DNA of 64,000 nt from Acrocarpospora corrugata (GTDB taxonomy: Bacteria > Actinomycetota > Actinomycetes > Streptosporangiales > Streptosporangiaceae). The stretch lies in NCBI RefSeq assembly GCF_009687845.1, contig NZ_BLAD01000036.1, positions 62,001 through 126,000 on the forward strand, written 5' to 3'. This document shows positions 51,513 to 62,357 of this stretch, piece after piece (positions within the stretch are counted from its first letter, which is position 1; every line of letters begins with the position of its first letter). Made by a program: the position numbers and the translations under genes. Below the pieces are notes generated by a model. It was not told the DNA's origin, did not search any database, and worked only from the letters and a program-made list of their open reading frames with translations.

Positions 51513-53111
51513 GTGTCTCATGAAGTGATCAATCAGCCGCCGCCGCTGGTCGGGCACGACCTCTCCGCTGATCCGATGCTTCTGTCGGCGCTCGAACGGG
51601 AGGGCGCCGGGTGGGCCGCGGGGGAACTGCGGCAGCTCGGCGTGCTCGGGGGGACGGCGCGGGCGCAGGAGTGGGGACGGCTGGCCAACGAGCATCCGCC
51701 CGTGTTGCGGACGCACGACCGGTACGGGCACCGGATCGACGAGGTGGAGTTCCACCCCGCGTGGCATGAGCTGATGACCGTCGCGGTCGAGAACGGGCTG
51801 CACGCCGCCCCGTGGACGTCGGCCCGGCCGGGGGCGCATGTGGCGCGGGCCGCCAAGTTCTACGTGTGGTCCCAGGTCGAGGCCGGGCACGGGTGCCCGA
51901 TCTCCATGACGTACGCGTCGGTGGCGGCGCTGCGGCATTCGCCGGGGCTGGCCGCCGTCTGGGAGCCGTTGCTGGCGTCGCGTTCCTACGATTTCGGGCT
52001 TCGTCCCGCTGCGGAGAAGCGCGGCGTGCTCGCCGGGATGGCGATGACCGAGAAGCAGGGCGGCTCCGACGTCCGCGCCGGCACCACCCGCGCGGAACCC
52101 CTCGCCGACGGAACCTTCGCCTTGACCGGCCACAAATGGTTCAACTCCGCCCCCATGTGCGACGCGTTCCTGGTCCTCGCCCAGGCCCCCGGCGGCCTGT
52201 CCTGCTTCCTGCTCCCCCGCGTCCTCCCGGACGGATCGCGCAACGCGATGCACCTGATGCGCCTGAAGGACAAACTCGGCAACCGCTCCAACGCCTCCGC
52301 CGAAGTCGAGTACACCGACGCCATCGCCCACCTGGTCGGCGAGGAGGGCCGAGGCGTCCGGACCATCATCGAAATGGTCAACATGACCCGCCTGGACTGC
52401 GTGATCGGCTCCGCCGCCGGCATGCGCCTCGGCGTCACCCAGGCCCTCCACCACACCGGACACCGCCACGCCTTCGGCCGCCCCCTCCGCGACCAGCCGC
52501 TCATGCGCAACGTCCTGGCCGACCTCATCCTCGAATCCGAGGCCGCCACCCTCCTGATGATGCGCCTGGCCGGCGCCACCGACCGCGCCGTCGCCGGCTC
52601 CGCCCCCGAAGGCCTCTTCCGCCGTACGGCCCTGGCCGTCGCCAAGTACTGGATCTGCAAACGCGCCCCAGGCCACGCCGCCGAAGCCCTCGAATGCCTG
52701 GGCGGCAACGGCTACGTCGAAGACTCCGGCATGCCGCGCCTCTTCCGCGAATCCCCCCTGAACGGCATCTGGGAGGGTTCAGGCAATGTCGCCGCCCTCG
52801 ACCTGATGCGCGTCCTCACCCGCCAGCCCGAAGCCGTCGAAGCCTTCTTCACCGAAGTCTCCCTGGCCGACGACCCCCGCATCACCACCACCCTCACCGA
52901 ACTCCAGAAATCCCTCACCACCGCCACCGACCCCGACGCCCGCCGCATCGCCCAGCAAATGGCCCTCCTCCTCCAGGCCTCCCTGCTGGTACGCCACGCC
53001 CCCGAACCCATCGCCGACGCCTTCTGCGCCTCCCGCCTCTCCGGAAACCACGGCGGCGCCTACGGAACCCTGCGAAACGCAGATCTGAACGCGATCATCG
53101 AAACGGCTTGA
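51513..53111 (+). CDS. AidB-like acyl-CoA dehydrogenase
   Basis: 532 residues from GTG 51513, preceded by TGGAG. The N-terminal adaptive-response domain (LRTHDRYGHRIDEVEFHPAW), MTEKQGGSDVRAGTT, GHKWFNSAPMCDAFLVLAQ and the long ECLGGNGYVEDSGMPRLFRE segment match AidB/IBR10 acyl-CoA dehydrogenases rather than classical fatty-acid enzymes. AidB binds FAD and double-stranded DNA in E. coli and is linked to the alkylation response, though its substrate is disputed. It is divergent from the ECF sigma gene, which might control it. Confidence 0.9.
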   Translation: MSHEVINQPPPLVGHDLSADPMLLSALEREGAGWAAGELRQLGVLGGTARAQEWGRLANEHPPVLRTHDRYGHRIDEVEFHPAWHELMTVAVENGLHAAPWTSARPGAHVARAAKFYVWSQVEAGHGCPISMTYASVAALRHSPGLAAVWEPLLASRSYDFGLRPAAEKRGVLAGMAMTEKQGGSDVRAGTTRAEPLADGTFALTGHKWFNSAPMCDAFLVLAQAPGGLSCFLLPRVLPDGSRNAMHLMRLKDKLGNRSNASAEVEYTDAIAHLVGEEGRGVRTIIEMVNMTRLDCVIGSAAGMRLGVTQALHHTGHRHAFGRPLRDQPLMRNVLADLILESEAATLLMMRLAGATDRAVAGSAPEGLFRRTALAVAKYWICKRAPGHAAEALECLGGNGYVEDSGMPRLFRESPLNGIWEGSGNVAALDLMRVLTRQPEAVEAFFTEVSLADDPRITTTLTELQKSLTTATDPDARRIAQQMALLLQASLLVRHAPEPIADAFCASRLSGNHGGAYGTLRNADLNAIIETA

Positions 53112-53200
53112 CTCAATCAAAAACGTAACCATCCCGCGCGGAGGGTTCGGAAACTCCGGCGGTAACGCCGCTTCGGGCACGTGAACACGGCGGCGGCGTC

Positions 53201-53221
53201 TATGTAGATCCGATCTACATA
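53201..53221. promoter_or_regulatory. Perfect 10+10 bp palindrome upstream of the guanidine operon
   Basis: Two perfect 10-bp arms (TATGTAGATC and its complement) flank a single C. It lies about 100 bases before the riboswitch and overlaps TACATA, a possible -10 element, so it is a good candidate operator for a dimeric regulator (GntR- or TetR-like size). It would add transcription-level control to the riboswitch. Confidence 0.6.
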
Positions 53222-53317
53222 GATTCAATCCACCCTTCGCCAGTTCGAGTCATCGGACCGCTACGTGAGGGAAACACGGGGGAAACAGGGCGGCGCTGTC
53301 ATGAAGGGGACTCACCT

Positions 53318-53436
53318 CGATGGGTGGGGCGCATCTAGGGTTCCGCTTCGACCGGGTGGCCGGGGGCTGGTCCGAGAGGTGCAGGCGGGCGTCGGAGGGC
53401 GGCCGTTCCACGGCGGGAGAAAAGCCCGGGAGACAG
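53318..53436 (+). promoter_or_regulatory. Guanidine-I (ykkC) riboswitch
   Basis: The highly conserved blocks of the ykkC/guanidine-I aptamer are present in order: CTAGGGTTCCG (53335-53345), GGCTGGTCCGAGAG (53365-53378), and ACGGCGGGAGAAAAGCCCGG (53410-53429). This class binds guanidinium and turns on guanidine export or degradation genes. Downstream a small hairpin GCCTC/GAGGC precedes the GAGGAG ribosome site and no T-run is seen, so control of translation is likely. Confidence 0.93.
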
Positions 53437-53483
53437 TCATTTCGGCTGCCTCTCTGCTGAGGCTTTCCCGATGAGGAGTGCCC

Positions 53484-54605
53484 GTGGGACATCTTCACCA
53501 CAATTACGGCCCGGAGGCGCGGTACGCGGTCGAGCGTGAGGCGTCGCTGCCGACGACCATGCATGAGCGGGAGATCGCGCGCGGTCTCGAGTACGGCCTG
53601 CAGGGTGCCGATTCGATCGTGGATCGGAGCATCCCGACGTTCTCCCGGGGGGAGTTGCCGCACTTCGCGGGCATCAACACCTTCCTCAAAGCGCCATATG
53701 TCGAAGATGTCAGGAAATGTGGCGAATACGATGTCGCCATTCTGGGTGCGCCCTTCGATGGGGGCACCACCTATCGGTCGGGGACTCGTTTCGGGCCGCA
53801 GGGGATTCGGAAGATATCCGCGTTGTACGGTCCGTACAGCTTCGAGCTGGGGGTTGACCTGCGGGAATCCATCACCATGTGTGATTTGGGGGACATTTTC
53901 ACCATCCCGGCCAACATCGAGAAGACCTTCGACCAGATCTCGAAGGGCGTCTCGCATGTGTACGGCTCGGGCGCCTTCCCCGTCATCCTCGGCGGCGACC
54001 ACTCCATCGGCTACCCGACCGTCCGGGGCATCGCCGAACACCATTCCGGAAATGTCGGGATCATTCATTTCGATCGGCACGTCGACACCCAGGAAACCGA
54101 CCTGGATGAGCGCATGCACACCACCCCGTGGTTCCACGCCACCGATATCCCCAACGTCCCCGCGAAGAACCTGGTGCAGATCGGGATCGGCGGGTGGCAG
54201 GCGCCGCGGCCGGGGGTGAAGGTCGGGCGCGAGCGCGGAACCACGATCATGACGGTCACCGACTGCGTGGAGATGGGCATCGACCGCGCGGCCGAGCGGG
54301 CGCTGGAGGTGGCCTGGGACGGCGCGGAGGCGGTCTGGCTGTCCTTCGACGTGGACTGCCTGGACGCCGCGTTCGTGCCGGGGACCGGGTGGCCCGAACC
54401 GGGCGGGTTCCTGCCGCGTGAGGTGCTCAAGTTCATCCAGCTCATCGCCGACGCCCGGCCGCTGGCCGGCATCGAGGTGGTGGAGTGCTCACCGCCCTAC
54501 GACAACGCCGATATCACCTCTCTAATCGCCACCCGCGTGATCTGCGACACCCTCGGTTGCCTGGTCCGCGCGGGTCACCTCCCCAAGAAGAAGGGAGCGG
54601 CGTGA
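53484..54605 (+). CDS. Agmatinase-family hydrolase, probable guanidine hydrolase (GdmH-like)
   Basis: 373 residues from GTG 53484, five bases after GAGGAG (GTG 53478 overlaps that site). All six dinuclear-metal ligands of the arginase/agmatinase fold are present: His173 in GGDHSIG; Asp197, His199 and Asp201 in FDRHVDTQ; Asp289 and Asp291 in SFDVDCLD. The central loop is FDRHVD where agmatinases have FDAHxD, and the C-side loop is PGTGWPEPGG instead of GTGxPEPGG with a small residue. It has an extended N-terminus. A guanidine-I riboswitch directly upstream argues for guanidine as substrate, like the nickel-dependent GdmH of cyanobacteria (product ammonia and urea). Nickel chaperone genes are not adjacent. 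Confidence 0.88.
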   Translation: MGHLHHNYGPEARYAVEREASLPTTMHEREIARGLEYGLQGADSIVDRSIPTFSRGELPHFAGINTFLKAPYVEDVRKCGEYDVAILGAPFDGGTTYRSGTRFGPQGIRKISALYGPYSFELGVDLRESITMCDLGDIFTIPANIEKTFDQISKGVSHVYGSGAFPVILGGDHSIGYPTVRGIAEHHSGNVGIIHFDRHVDTQETDLDERMHTTPWFHATDIPNVPAKNLVQIGIGGWQAPRPGVKVGRERGTTIMTVTDCVEMGIDRAAERALEVAWDGAEAVWLSFDVDCLDAAFVPGTGWPEPGGFLPREVLKFIQLIADARPLAGIEVVECSPPYDNADITSLIATRVICDTLGCLVRAGHLPKKKGAA

Positions 54606-55597
54606 TGTTCCGTCGCTTACTACCCGCCCTGGCCGCCCTCGCCCTGTTCGGTACGGCGTGCGCCGGCGAACCCGAAGCCACCACCCCCTCCTCCGCCCCG
54701 GCCGCCGCGACGAAGATCACCCTGGGCTTCAGCGCCTGGCCGGGCTGGTTCCCCTGGCAGGTGGCCGCCGAGCAGGGCCTGTTCGAGAAGAACGGCGTCC
54801 AGGTCGAGCTGAAGTACTTCGACAGCTACACCGACTCGCTGAACGCGCTGGCCACCGGCACGATCGACGCCAACAGCCAGACGCTGAACGACACCCTGGC
54901 CTCGGTCGCGGGCGGCGCCAAGCAGAGCATCGTGCTGGTGAACGACAACTCCACCGGCAACGACCAGATCATCGCGGCCCCCGAGATCAAGACCCTGGCC
55001 GACCTCAAGGGGAAGACCGTCGCGGCCGAGCAGGGGACGGTGGATCACTACCTGCTGCTGCTCGCGCTGCGCAAGGCGGGGCTGACCGAGGCGGATGTCC
55101 AGTTCACCCCGATGCTGACCGACGCCGCCGCGGCGGCGTTCGTGGCGGGCCAGGTGGACGCGGTGGGCGCGTTCGCGCCGTTCACCTCGACCGCCCTGCA
55201 GCGCGAGGGCAGCCAGGCCATCGCCACCTCGGCCGACTTCCCCGGCGCGATCCCGGACCATCTGGTGGTCACCCGGGATCTGCTCGGCCGGGACGAGAAG
55301 TCGGTGCAGGCGCTGGTCTCGACCTGGTTCGACACGATCGAGTGGATCGCGGCGAACCGGCCGAAGGCGCTGGAGATCATGGCCAAGCGCGGCGGGGTGA
55401 GCGTGGCCGACTACGAGACGTACGACAAGGGCACGACGATCTTCACGCTGGAGCAGAACCGGCAGGCGTTCAGCACCGATCTGCCCGCCCAGGCCAAGCT
55501 GATCTCCGACTTCCTGGTGTCCACCAAGCTGGTGGACAGCGCGCCGCCGCTGGAGGGCCTGTTCGAGCCCAAGTTCGTCCAGGCGGTCCAGCCATGA
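54605..55597 (+). CDS. ABC transporter substrate-binding lipoprotein (NitT/TauT type)
   Basis: 330 residues from ATG 54605, whose A is the last base of the hydrolase stop codon (TGATG). A signal peptide ends with FGTACAG; the cysteine at position 19 is a likely lipid-attachment site. KITLGFSAWPGWFPWQVAAEQGLF and the DLKGKTVAAEQGT segment are those of NMT1/SsuA-like binding proteins. Together with the riboswitch and hydrolase, guanidine or a guanidino compound is the expected ligand. A rare TTA codon occurs at residue 5. Confidence 0.88.
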   Translation: MFRRLLPALAALALFGTACAGEPEATTPSSAPAAATKITLGFSAWPGWFPWQVAAEQGLFEKNGVQVELKYFDSYTDSLNALATGTIDANSQTLNDTLASVAGGAKQSIVLVNDNSTGNDQIIAAPEIKTLADLKGKTVAAEQGTVDHYLLLLALRKAGLTEADVQFTPMLTDAAAAAFVAGQVDAVGAFAPFTSTALQREGSQAIATSADFPGAIPDHLVVTRDLLGRDEKSVQALVSTWFDTIEWIAANRPKALEIMAKRGGVSVADYETYDKGTTIFTLEQNRQAFSTDLPAQAKLISDFLVSTKLVDSAPPLEGLFEPKFVQAVQP

Positions 55598-55619
55598 CCG
55601 TCCCCCACAGGTCACGAAA

Positions 55620-56447
55620 ATGGTGAGCACGCGGATGGCTCCGCCCGTACTCCCCCAGGCCCCGGCACGGCGCGTCAAGCTGCTCAAGACCGAAGTCTCC
55701 CGGCGGACCGCCTGGATTCTGCGGGCGGCGTCGATTCTGGTGCCGCTCGCGGGCTGGTGGGCGCTGAGCGTCAGCGGTGTCGTCGAGGACACCTTCCTGC
55801 CGTCGCCGCCCGCCGTCTGGTCGGCGGGGATGGCCATGGTGGAGAGCGGCGACCTGCCCAATGACCTGCTGGCCAGCCTGGGCCGGATCGGGGCGGGCTT
55901 CGGGCTGGCCGTGCTCATCGCGGTGCCGCTCGGCTTCGCGATGGGCACGCTGGGCTGGGCGCAGCCGCTGCTGGAGCCGGTGATCGGCATCCTGCGCTAC
56001 CTGCCCGCCTCGGCGTTCATCCCGCTGCTGATCATCTGGCTCGGCATCGGCGAGGTCTCCAAGATCGCCCTGCTGGTGCTGGGGGTGGTCTTCTTCAACA
56101 CGCTGATGACCGCCGACGCGGTCCGCCAGGTCCCGGCCCGGCTGCTGGAGGTGTCTGCCATCCTCGGCGCCGGCCGGGCCCGGGTGGCCGCCCGGGTCGT
56201 CTTCCCGTACGCGCTGCCGGGCATTCTCGACGCGATGCGGGTGAACGCGGCGGCGGCCTGGAACTTCGTGGTGGTGGCCGAGCTGATCGCGGCGACCTCC
56301 GGGCTCGGCTACCGGATCACCCGGGCGCAGCGGTTCCTGCAGACCGACCGGATCTTCGCCATCCTGATCGTGATCGGGCTGATCGGCCTGACCATCGACA
56401 TCACCCTCCGGCTGCTCAGGTCCCGGGTCGGCAGGTGGGCGCAGTGA
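55620..56447 (+). CDS. ABC transporter permease (NitT/TauT type)
   Basis: 275 residues from ATG 55620; GTG 55623 and ATG 55635 are also possible. Six hydrophobic segments are present with the permease loop VSAILGAGRARVAARVVFPYALPGILDAMR (EAA-type motif split here across the cytoplasmic loop). PSAFIPLLIIWLGIGE-like segment ASAFIPLLIIWLGIGEVSK is typical. Partner of the flanking binding protein and ATPase. Confidence 0.9.
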   Translation: MVSTRMAPPVLPQAPARRVKLLKTEVSRRTAWILRAASILVPLAGWWALSVSGVVEDTFLPSPPAVWSAGMAMVESGDLPNDLLASLGRIGAGFGLAVLIAVPLGFAMGTLGWAQPLLEPVIGILRYLPASAFIPLLIIWLGIGEVSKIALLVLGVVFFNTLMTADAVRQVPARLLEVSAILGAGRARVAARVVFPYALPGILDAMRVNAAAAWNFVVVAELIAATSGLGYRITRAQRFLQTDRIFAILIVIGLIGLTIDITLRLLRSRVGRWAQ

Positions 56448-57223
56448 GCCTGCGACTGATCGACGTGAGCCGCGAGTACGTCGCCGGGAAACCGGTTCTT
56501 TCCGGGATCGATCTGGCCATCGAGCCGGGCGAGTTCGTCACCGTCGTCGGAGCCAGCGGTTCGGGGAAGTCCACGCTGCTCTGCCTGATCGCCGGGCTGG
56601 CCCGCCCGACGACCGGCCAGGTGCTGCTGGACGGCCAGGAGGTGCTGGGGCCCGGCCCGGATCGGGGCATGGCGTTCCAGACGGCGTCGCTGTATCCGTG
56701 GCGGAGCGTCGCACGGAATGTCGCCTTCGGGCTGGAGGCGATGGGCGTGCCCCGCGACGTACGGGACGAGCGGGTGCGCTGGCTGCTGGACGAGGTCGGC
56801 CTGACCGCGTTCGCCGGCACCCTGCCCGGCAAGCTGTCCGGCGGCCAGCAGCAGCGCGTGTCGATCGCGCGGGCGCTGGCCTGCCAGCCGCGCGTGCTCC
56901 TGCTGGACGAGCCCTTCGGCGCGCTCGACGTCCAGACGAAGGAGGACATGCAGCTGTTCATCCGGCAGATCTGGCAGGACGTCGGCACCACGGTCGTCAT
57001 GGTCACCCATGACGTCGAGGAGGCGGTCTTCCTGGGCCAGCGCGTCCTGGTGCTGTCCAGCGACCCCGGCAGGATCAGCCAGGACATCCAGGTCGACCTG
57101 CCAGAACCGCGCACGCTGACGGTGCGCCGCAGCGCCGAGTTCCTCGCGTTGCGGGCCCGGGTGGAGGACCTGGTCAGGGCCGAGCACCGGGCGCACCAAG
57201 CCCTCAACGGGCATGCCGGTTAG
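56444..57223 (+). CDS. ABC transporter ATP-binding protein (NitT/TauT type)
   Basis: 259 residues from GTG 56444, overlapping the permease stop codon (GTGA). Walker A GASGSGKST, Q-loop FQTASLYPW, signature LSGGQQQR, Walker B VLLLDEPFGALD and the switch histidine in MVTHDVEEA are all intact. It energises the riboswitch-controlled importer encoded with the guanidine-hydrolase candidate. Confidence 0.93.
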   Translation: MSLRLIDVSREYVAGKPVLSGIDLAIEPGEFVTVVGASGSGKSTLLCLIAGLARPTTGQVLLDGQEVLGPGPDRGMAFQTASLYPWRSVARNVAFGLEAMGVPRDVRDERVRWLLDEVGLTAFAGTLPGKLSGGQQQRVSIARALACQPRVLLLDEPFGALDVQTKEDMQLFIRQIWQDVGTTVVMVTHDVEEAVFLGQRVLVLSSDPGRISQDIQVDLPEPRTLTVRRSAEFLALRARVEDLVRAEHRAHQALNGHAG

Positions 57224-57289
57224 TCATAGCCGACGGCTACGGCACTAGGGTCGCTGGTGACAGTCTCTGAACTGAAAGGGATATCGACC

Positions 57290-57718
57290 ATGGCGACCAC
57301 GCGTACCGCGACGACCCAGTGGAAGGGCGCGCTTCTCGACGGCTCCGGCACGGTATCGCTCGACACCTCGGGGGTCGGCACCTTCGATGTGACGTGGGCT
57401 TCCCGTTCCCAGGAGGCGAACGGCAAGACCAGCCCGGAGGAGCTGATCGCGGCTGCTCACTCGTCCTGCTTCTCGATGGCGCTGTCGCACGGACTGGCTC
57501 AGGCGGGGACCCCGCCCCAGTCCGTCGAGACCAAGGCGGACGTGACGTTCCAGCCGGGTGAGGGCATCACCGGCATCGTCCTGTCCGTCCGGGCGCACGT
57601 CCCGGGCATCACCGCCGAGGAGTTCCAGGCCGCCGCCGAGACGGCGAAGGCGAACTGCCCGGTCAGCAAGGCCCTCACCGGGACCGACATCAGCCTGAAC
57701 GCCGAGCTGCTCAGCTGA
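57290..57718 (+). CDS. OsmC-family peroxiredoxin
   Basis: 142 residues from ATG 57290. The reactive cysteines are in AAHSSCFSMALSH and KANCPVSKAL, and TSPEELIAAAH is the family helix. OsmC/Ohr proteins reduce organic and fatty-acid hydroperoxides with lipoylated or thiol donors. It lies 66 bases downstream of the guanidine ABC operon and seems to have its own promoter. A strong terminator follows. With an oxylipin-like operon elsewhere in the window, lipid hydroperoxides are a natural substrate, but this is speculation. Confidence 0.92.
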   Translation: MATTRTATTQWKGALLDGSGTVSLDTSGVGTFDVTWASRSQEANGKTSPEELIAAAHSSCFSMALSHGLAQAGTPPQSVETKADVTFQPGEGITGIVLSVRAHVPGITAEEFQAAAETAKANCPVSKALTGTDISLNAELLS

Positions 57719-57734
57719 ACCCCCTGAACTGATC

Positions 57735-57766
57735 CGGCCCTCGCCGCACAACGGCGAGGGCCGTTT
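57735..57766. terminator. Bidirectional intrinsic terminator between osmC and the ligase gene
   Basis: CGGCCCTCGCCG and CGGCGAGGGCCG form a perfect 12-bp stem with a CACAA loop, followed by TTT on the plus strand. It lies exactly between convergent genes. Confidence 0.85.
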
Positions 57767-58872
57767 CATCGGGCCAGGATGTCGTCCAGGTCGTAGGCGA
57801 TCGGCTTCTCCAGCTGCTCGTAGGTGCACGACCGCGGCGTGCGATCCGTCCGCCAGCGCCGGAACTGAGCGGTGTGCCGGAACCGCTCCCCCTCCATGTG
57901 GTCGTAGGCGACCTCGATCACCAGCTCCGGCCGCAACGGGATGAACGACAGGTCCTTCTTGGCGTTCCAGCGGGACACCGCGCCCGGCAGCCGCTGCCCT
58001 TCGGGGCCGCCGCCGGGGCCGTTGATCGCCCAGGCCGCCCACTCGCCCCACGGATGTTCGGACATGTCCGTCACCCGGTAGGGCGCCAGTTCGGCCACCA
58101 GCTCCTCGCGCCGCTTCATCGGGAAGGACGCGGACACCCCGACGTGGTGCAGCCGACCGTCGTCGCCATACAGCCCCAGCAGCAGCGACCCCACGATCGG
58201 CCCGGACTTGTGCTCCCGGTATCCGGCGATCACGCAGTCGGCCGTGCGCTCGTGCTTGACCTTGAACATCGTCCGCTTGTCCGGCTCGTACGCCGACCCG
58301 CCCGGCTTCACGATGATCCCGTCCAGACCGGCGCCCTCGAACATCTCGAACCACTCGCCGGCCCGCTCCTCGACGGTGGTGATCGGCGTGAGCCGCACCG
58401 AATCACCGGCCTTCGCGGTGATCTCCTCCAGCCGGGCGCGGCGCTCGGCGAACGGGGCGGCCATCAGGTTCTCGTCGCCCACGGCCAGCAGGTCGAAGGC
58501 GATGAAGGAGGCCGGAGTCTGCTCGGCGAGGAGTTTGACCCGGGACGCGGCGGGGTGGATGCGCTGCTGGAGTGCGTCGAAGTCGAGGGTCTGCCCGCGC
58601 ATGACGACGATCTCCCCGTCCACCACGCAACGGTCGGGGAGTTCACGCCGGACCGCCTCGACCACTTCCGGGAAGTAGCGGGTGAACGGGCGCTCGTTGC
58701 GGCTGCCCAGATAGACCTCGTCGCCGTCGCGGAACACGATGCACCGGAAGCCATCCCATTTGGGCTCGTAGAACAGCGAACCGTTCTGGGGTGGCATGCC
58801 TTTGACCGCTTTGGCGAGCATCGGCGCGACCGGCGGCAGCACTGGCAACGTCAAATCCGAAATTTCCGTCAT
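57766..58872 (-). CDS. ATP-dependent DNA ligase
   Basis: 368 residues from ATG 58872, overlapping the stop of the reductase gene (ATGA). The adenylation lysine is in YEPKWDGFR. VVDGEIVV, DGIIVKPGG and MFKVKHERTADCV are nucleotidyltransferase motifs III to V, followed by an OB domain. It is the stand-alone LigC-type enzyme of actinobacteria, used in base-excision or alternative end-joining repair rather than replication. No Ku gene is seen in the window. Confidence 0.92.
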   Translation of the reverse strand: MTEISDLTLPVLPPVAPMLAKAVKGMPPQNGSLFYEPKWDGFRCIVFRDGDEVYLGSRNERPFTRYFPEVVEAVRRELPDRCVVDGEIVVMRGQTLDFDALQQRIHPAASRVKLLAEQTPASFIAFDLLAVGDENLMAAPFAERRARLEEITAKAGDSVRLTPITTVEERAGEWFEMFEGAGLDGIIVKPGGSAYEPDKRTMFKVKHERTADCVIAGYREHKSGPIVGSLLLGLYGDDGRLHHVGVSASFPMKRREELVAELAPYRVTDMSEHPWGEWAAWAINGPGGGPEGQRLPGAVSRWNAKKDLSFIPLRPELVIEVAYDHMEGERFRHTAQFRRWRTDRTPRSCTYEQLEKPIAYDLDDILAR

Positions 58873-59594
58873 AATGCGCCCTCCCGGACATAGCGGCAGA
58901 AAAGGAAGCCATCTTCCTCCAGCACGTGCGCCAGGTCCAGCGGGTGCTGGGAGGCGCCGCCGTTGAAGATCCGGGCCGCGTCGCCGCCGATCAGCATCGG
59001 GCTGACGGTCAGGCACAGCTCGTCGACCAGACCGGCCGCCGACAGCTGGGCGTTCACCCGGGGGCCGCCCTCGCACAGGACCCGGCCGAGCCCGCGGGCG
59101 CGCAGTTCCAGGGTGACCCTGGTCAGGTCCACCCGCTCCGCGCCGGCCACCACGACCTCGGCGGACTTGGCCGCCTCCCGGCGGCGCTCCTTGGGCGCGG
59201 CCTCGGTGGTGAACACGATCGTCCGCGCGGCCGGATCTGCGTCGGTGAACAGCGGGCCGCCCAGATCGAGGTCGAGCCTGCGGGTGACGACCGCGATCGG
59301 CGGCGCGGCCGGCCGGCCGGCCCGGAGCACGCGCCAGGACTCACGCGGATCGACCGGGCCGTAGCCCTCCACCCGCACGGTCGCCGCGCCCGCCAGGATC
59401 ACGTCGGCCAGGCCGCGGAGCAACCCGAAGACGCGCTTGTCCCCCGCGCCGGACAGCCCGCCGGAGACGCCCTTCAACCAGGCCCCGCCGTCGGCGCTGG
59501 ACACCATGTTGAGGCGCAGCCACGTGGCCCGGGGATAGCCATACGCGGCGACGAGATCCGGTTCCTCACTCGGGTGAGGAAGTATCTGACGCAC
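58869..59594 (-). CDS. RibD C-terminal-like pyrimidine reductase
   Basis: 241 residues. RLNMVSSADGGAWLKG, GLADVILAGAATVRVEGYGP and VLCEGGPRVNAQL are the NADPH- and substrate-binding segments of the RibD/dihydrofolate-reductase-like domain. The deaminase half is absent. Such stand-alone proteins are common in actinobacteria and may act in riboflavin or deazaflavin metabolism. It is first in a two-gene unit with the ligase; the ATGA overlap suggests translational coupling, although no functional link is obvious. Confidence 0.87.
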   Translation of the reverse strand: MRQILPHPSEEPDLVAAYGYPRATWLRLNMVSSADGGAWLKGVSGGLSGAGDKRVFGLLRGLADVILAGAATVRVEGYGPVDPRESWRVLRAGRPAAPPIAVVTRRLDLDLGGPLFTDADPAARTIVFTTEAAPKERRREAAKSAEVVVAGAERVDLTRVTLELRARGLGRVLCEGGPRVNAQLSAAGLVDELCLTVSPMLIGGDAARIFNGGASQHPLDLAHVLEEDGFLFCRYVREGAL

Positions 59595-59743
59595 GTTTCT
59601 ACAGTGGCACAGCGCACCGACACTCTGGGAGTCCGACTACCCGAGTAACGGTTGCGTCTCTCTTAGTGCCTGAATGTCAAGATCGGTGTTGGATCGAGAC
59701 AGATGTGACCGATGGGTGGGGAGACTTGTCGGAGGGGGCATTC

Positions 59744-60141
59744 GTGCCGCTTGTCGCTTTGGCGGCGTGGCTGCTGGCCGCGCTCGTCGGAATCTATTTG
59801 CTGTTCAGCTGGCTCAAAGGTGGCGGCCTGCGCCAGCAGGCGACGAAGGTCACCCGTTTTCCGATCACGTTGATCTTCAGCCATCCGGTGCTGGCGGTGG
59901 CCGGCCTCGGGCTGTGGGGCGGGTTTCTGATCACCGGGGCGCACTGGCTGGCCTGGCTGGCCTTCGTCGCGGTCACCGTGGTCGCGCTGCTCGGATTCAC
60001 CATGTTCACCCGCTGGCTCGGCGACGGCCGGCACGCCCGGGGGGCCGAACGGCGGTTCCCTGCGCTGGCCGTGCTGCTGCACGGGGCGGCCGGGGTTTCG
60101 GCGTTCGTGCTGGTCCTGCTGACGGCGACGCGGGTCACCCG

Positions 60142-60145
<4 letters not shown>
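59744..60145 (+). CDS. Four-helix membrane protein
   Basis: 133 residues if GTG 59744 is used, which follows GGAGGGG by six bases; the frame is open further upstream without a better site. Four membrane segments are clear (LVALAAWLLAALVGIYLLF, HPVLAVAGLGLWGGFLI, LAWLAFVAVTVVALLGF, ALAVLLHGAAGVSAFVLVLL). Histidines in the second, third and fourth segments could bind heme, but no family is recognised. Stops overlap with glgX by four bases. Confidence 0.65.
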
Positions 60146-62256
<2,111 letters not shown>

Positions 62257-62357
62257 GTATCCCCATTGTCCACTGATGAGCCCCCTTCTGCACCCCGTCA
62301 ATTTCCCGGTCGATAGTCTGTTTTGGCAGTCCGTATCGTGGAGCATCGGGGGAGCTC

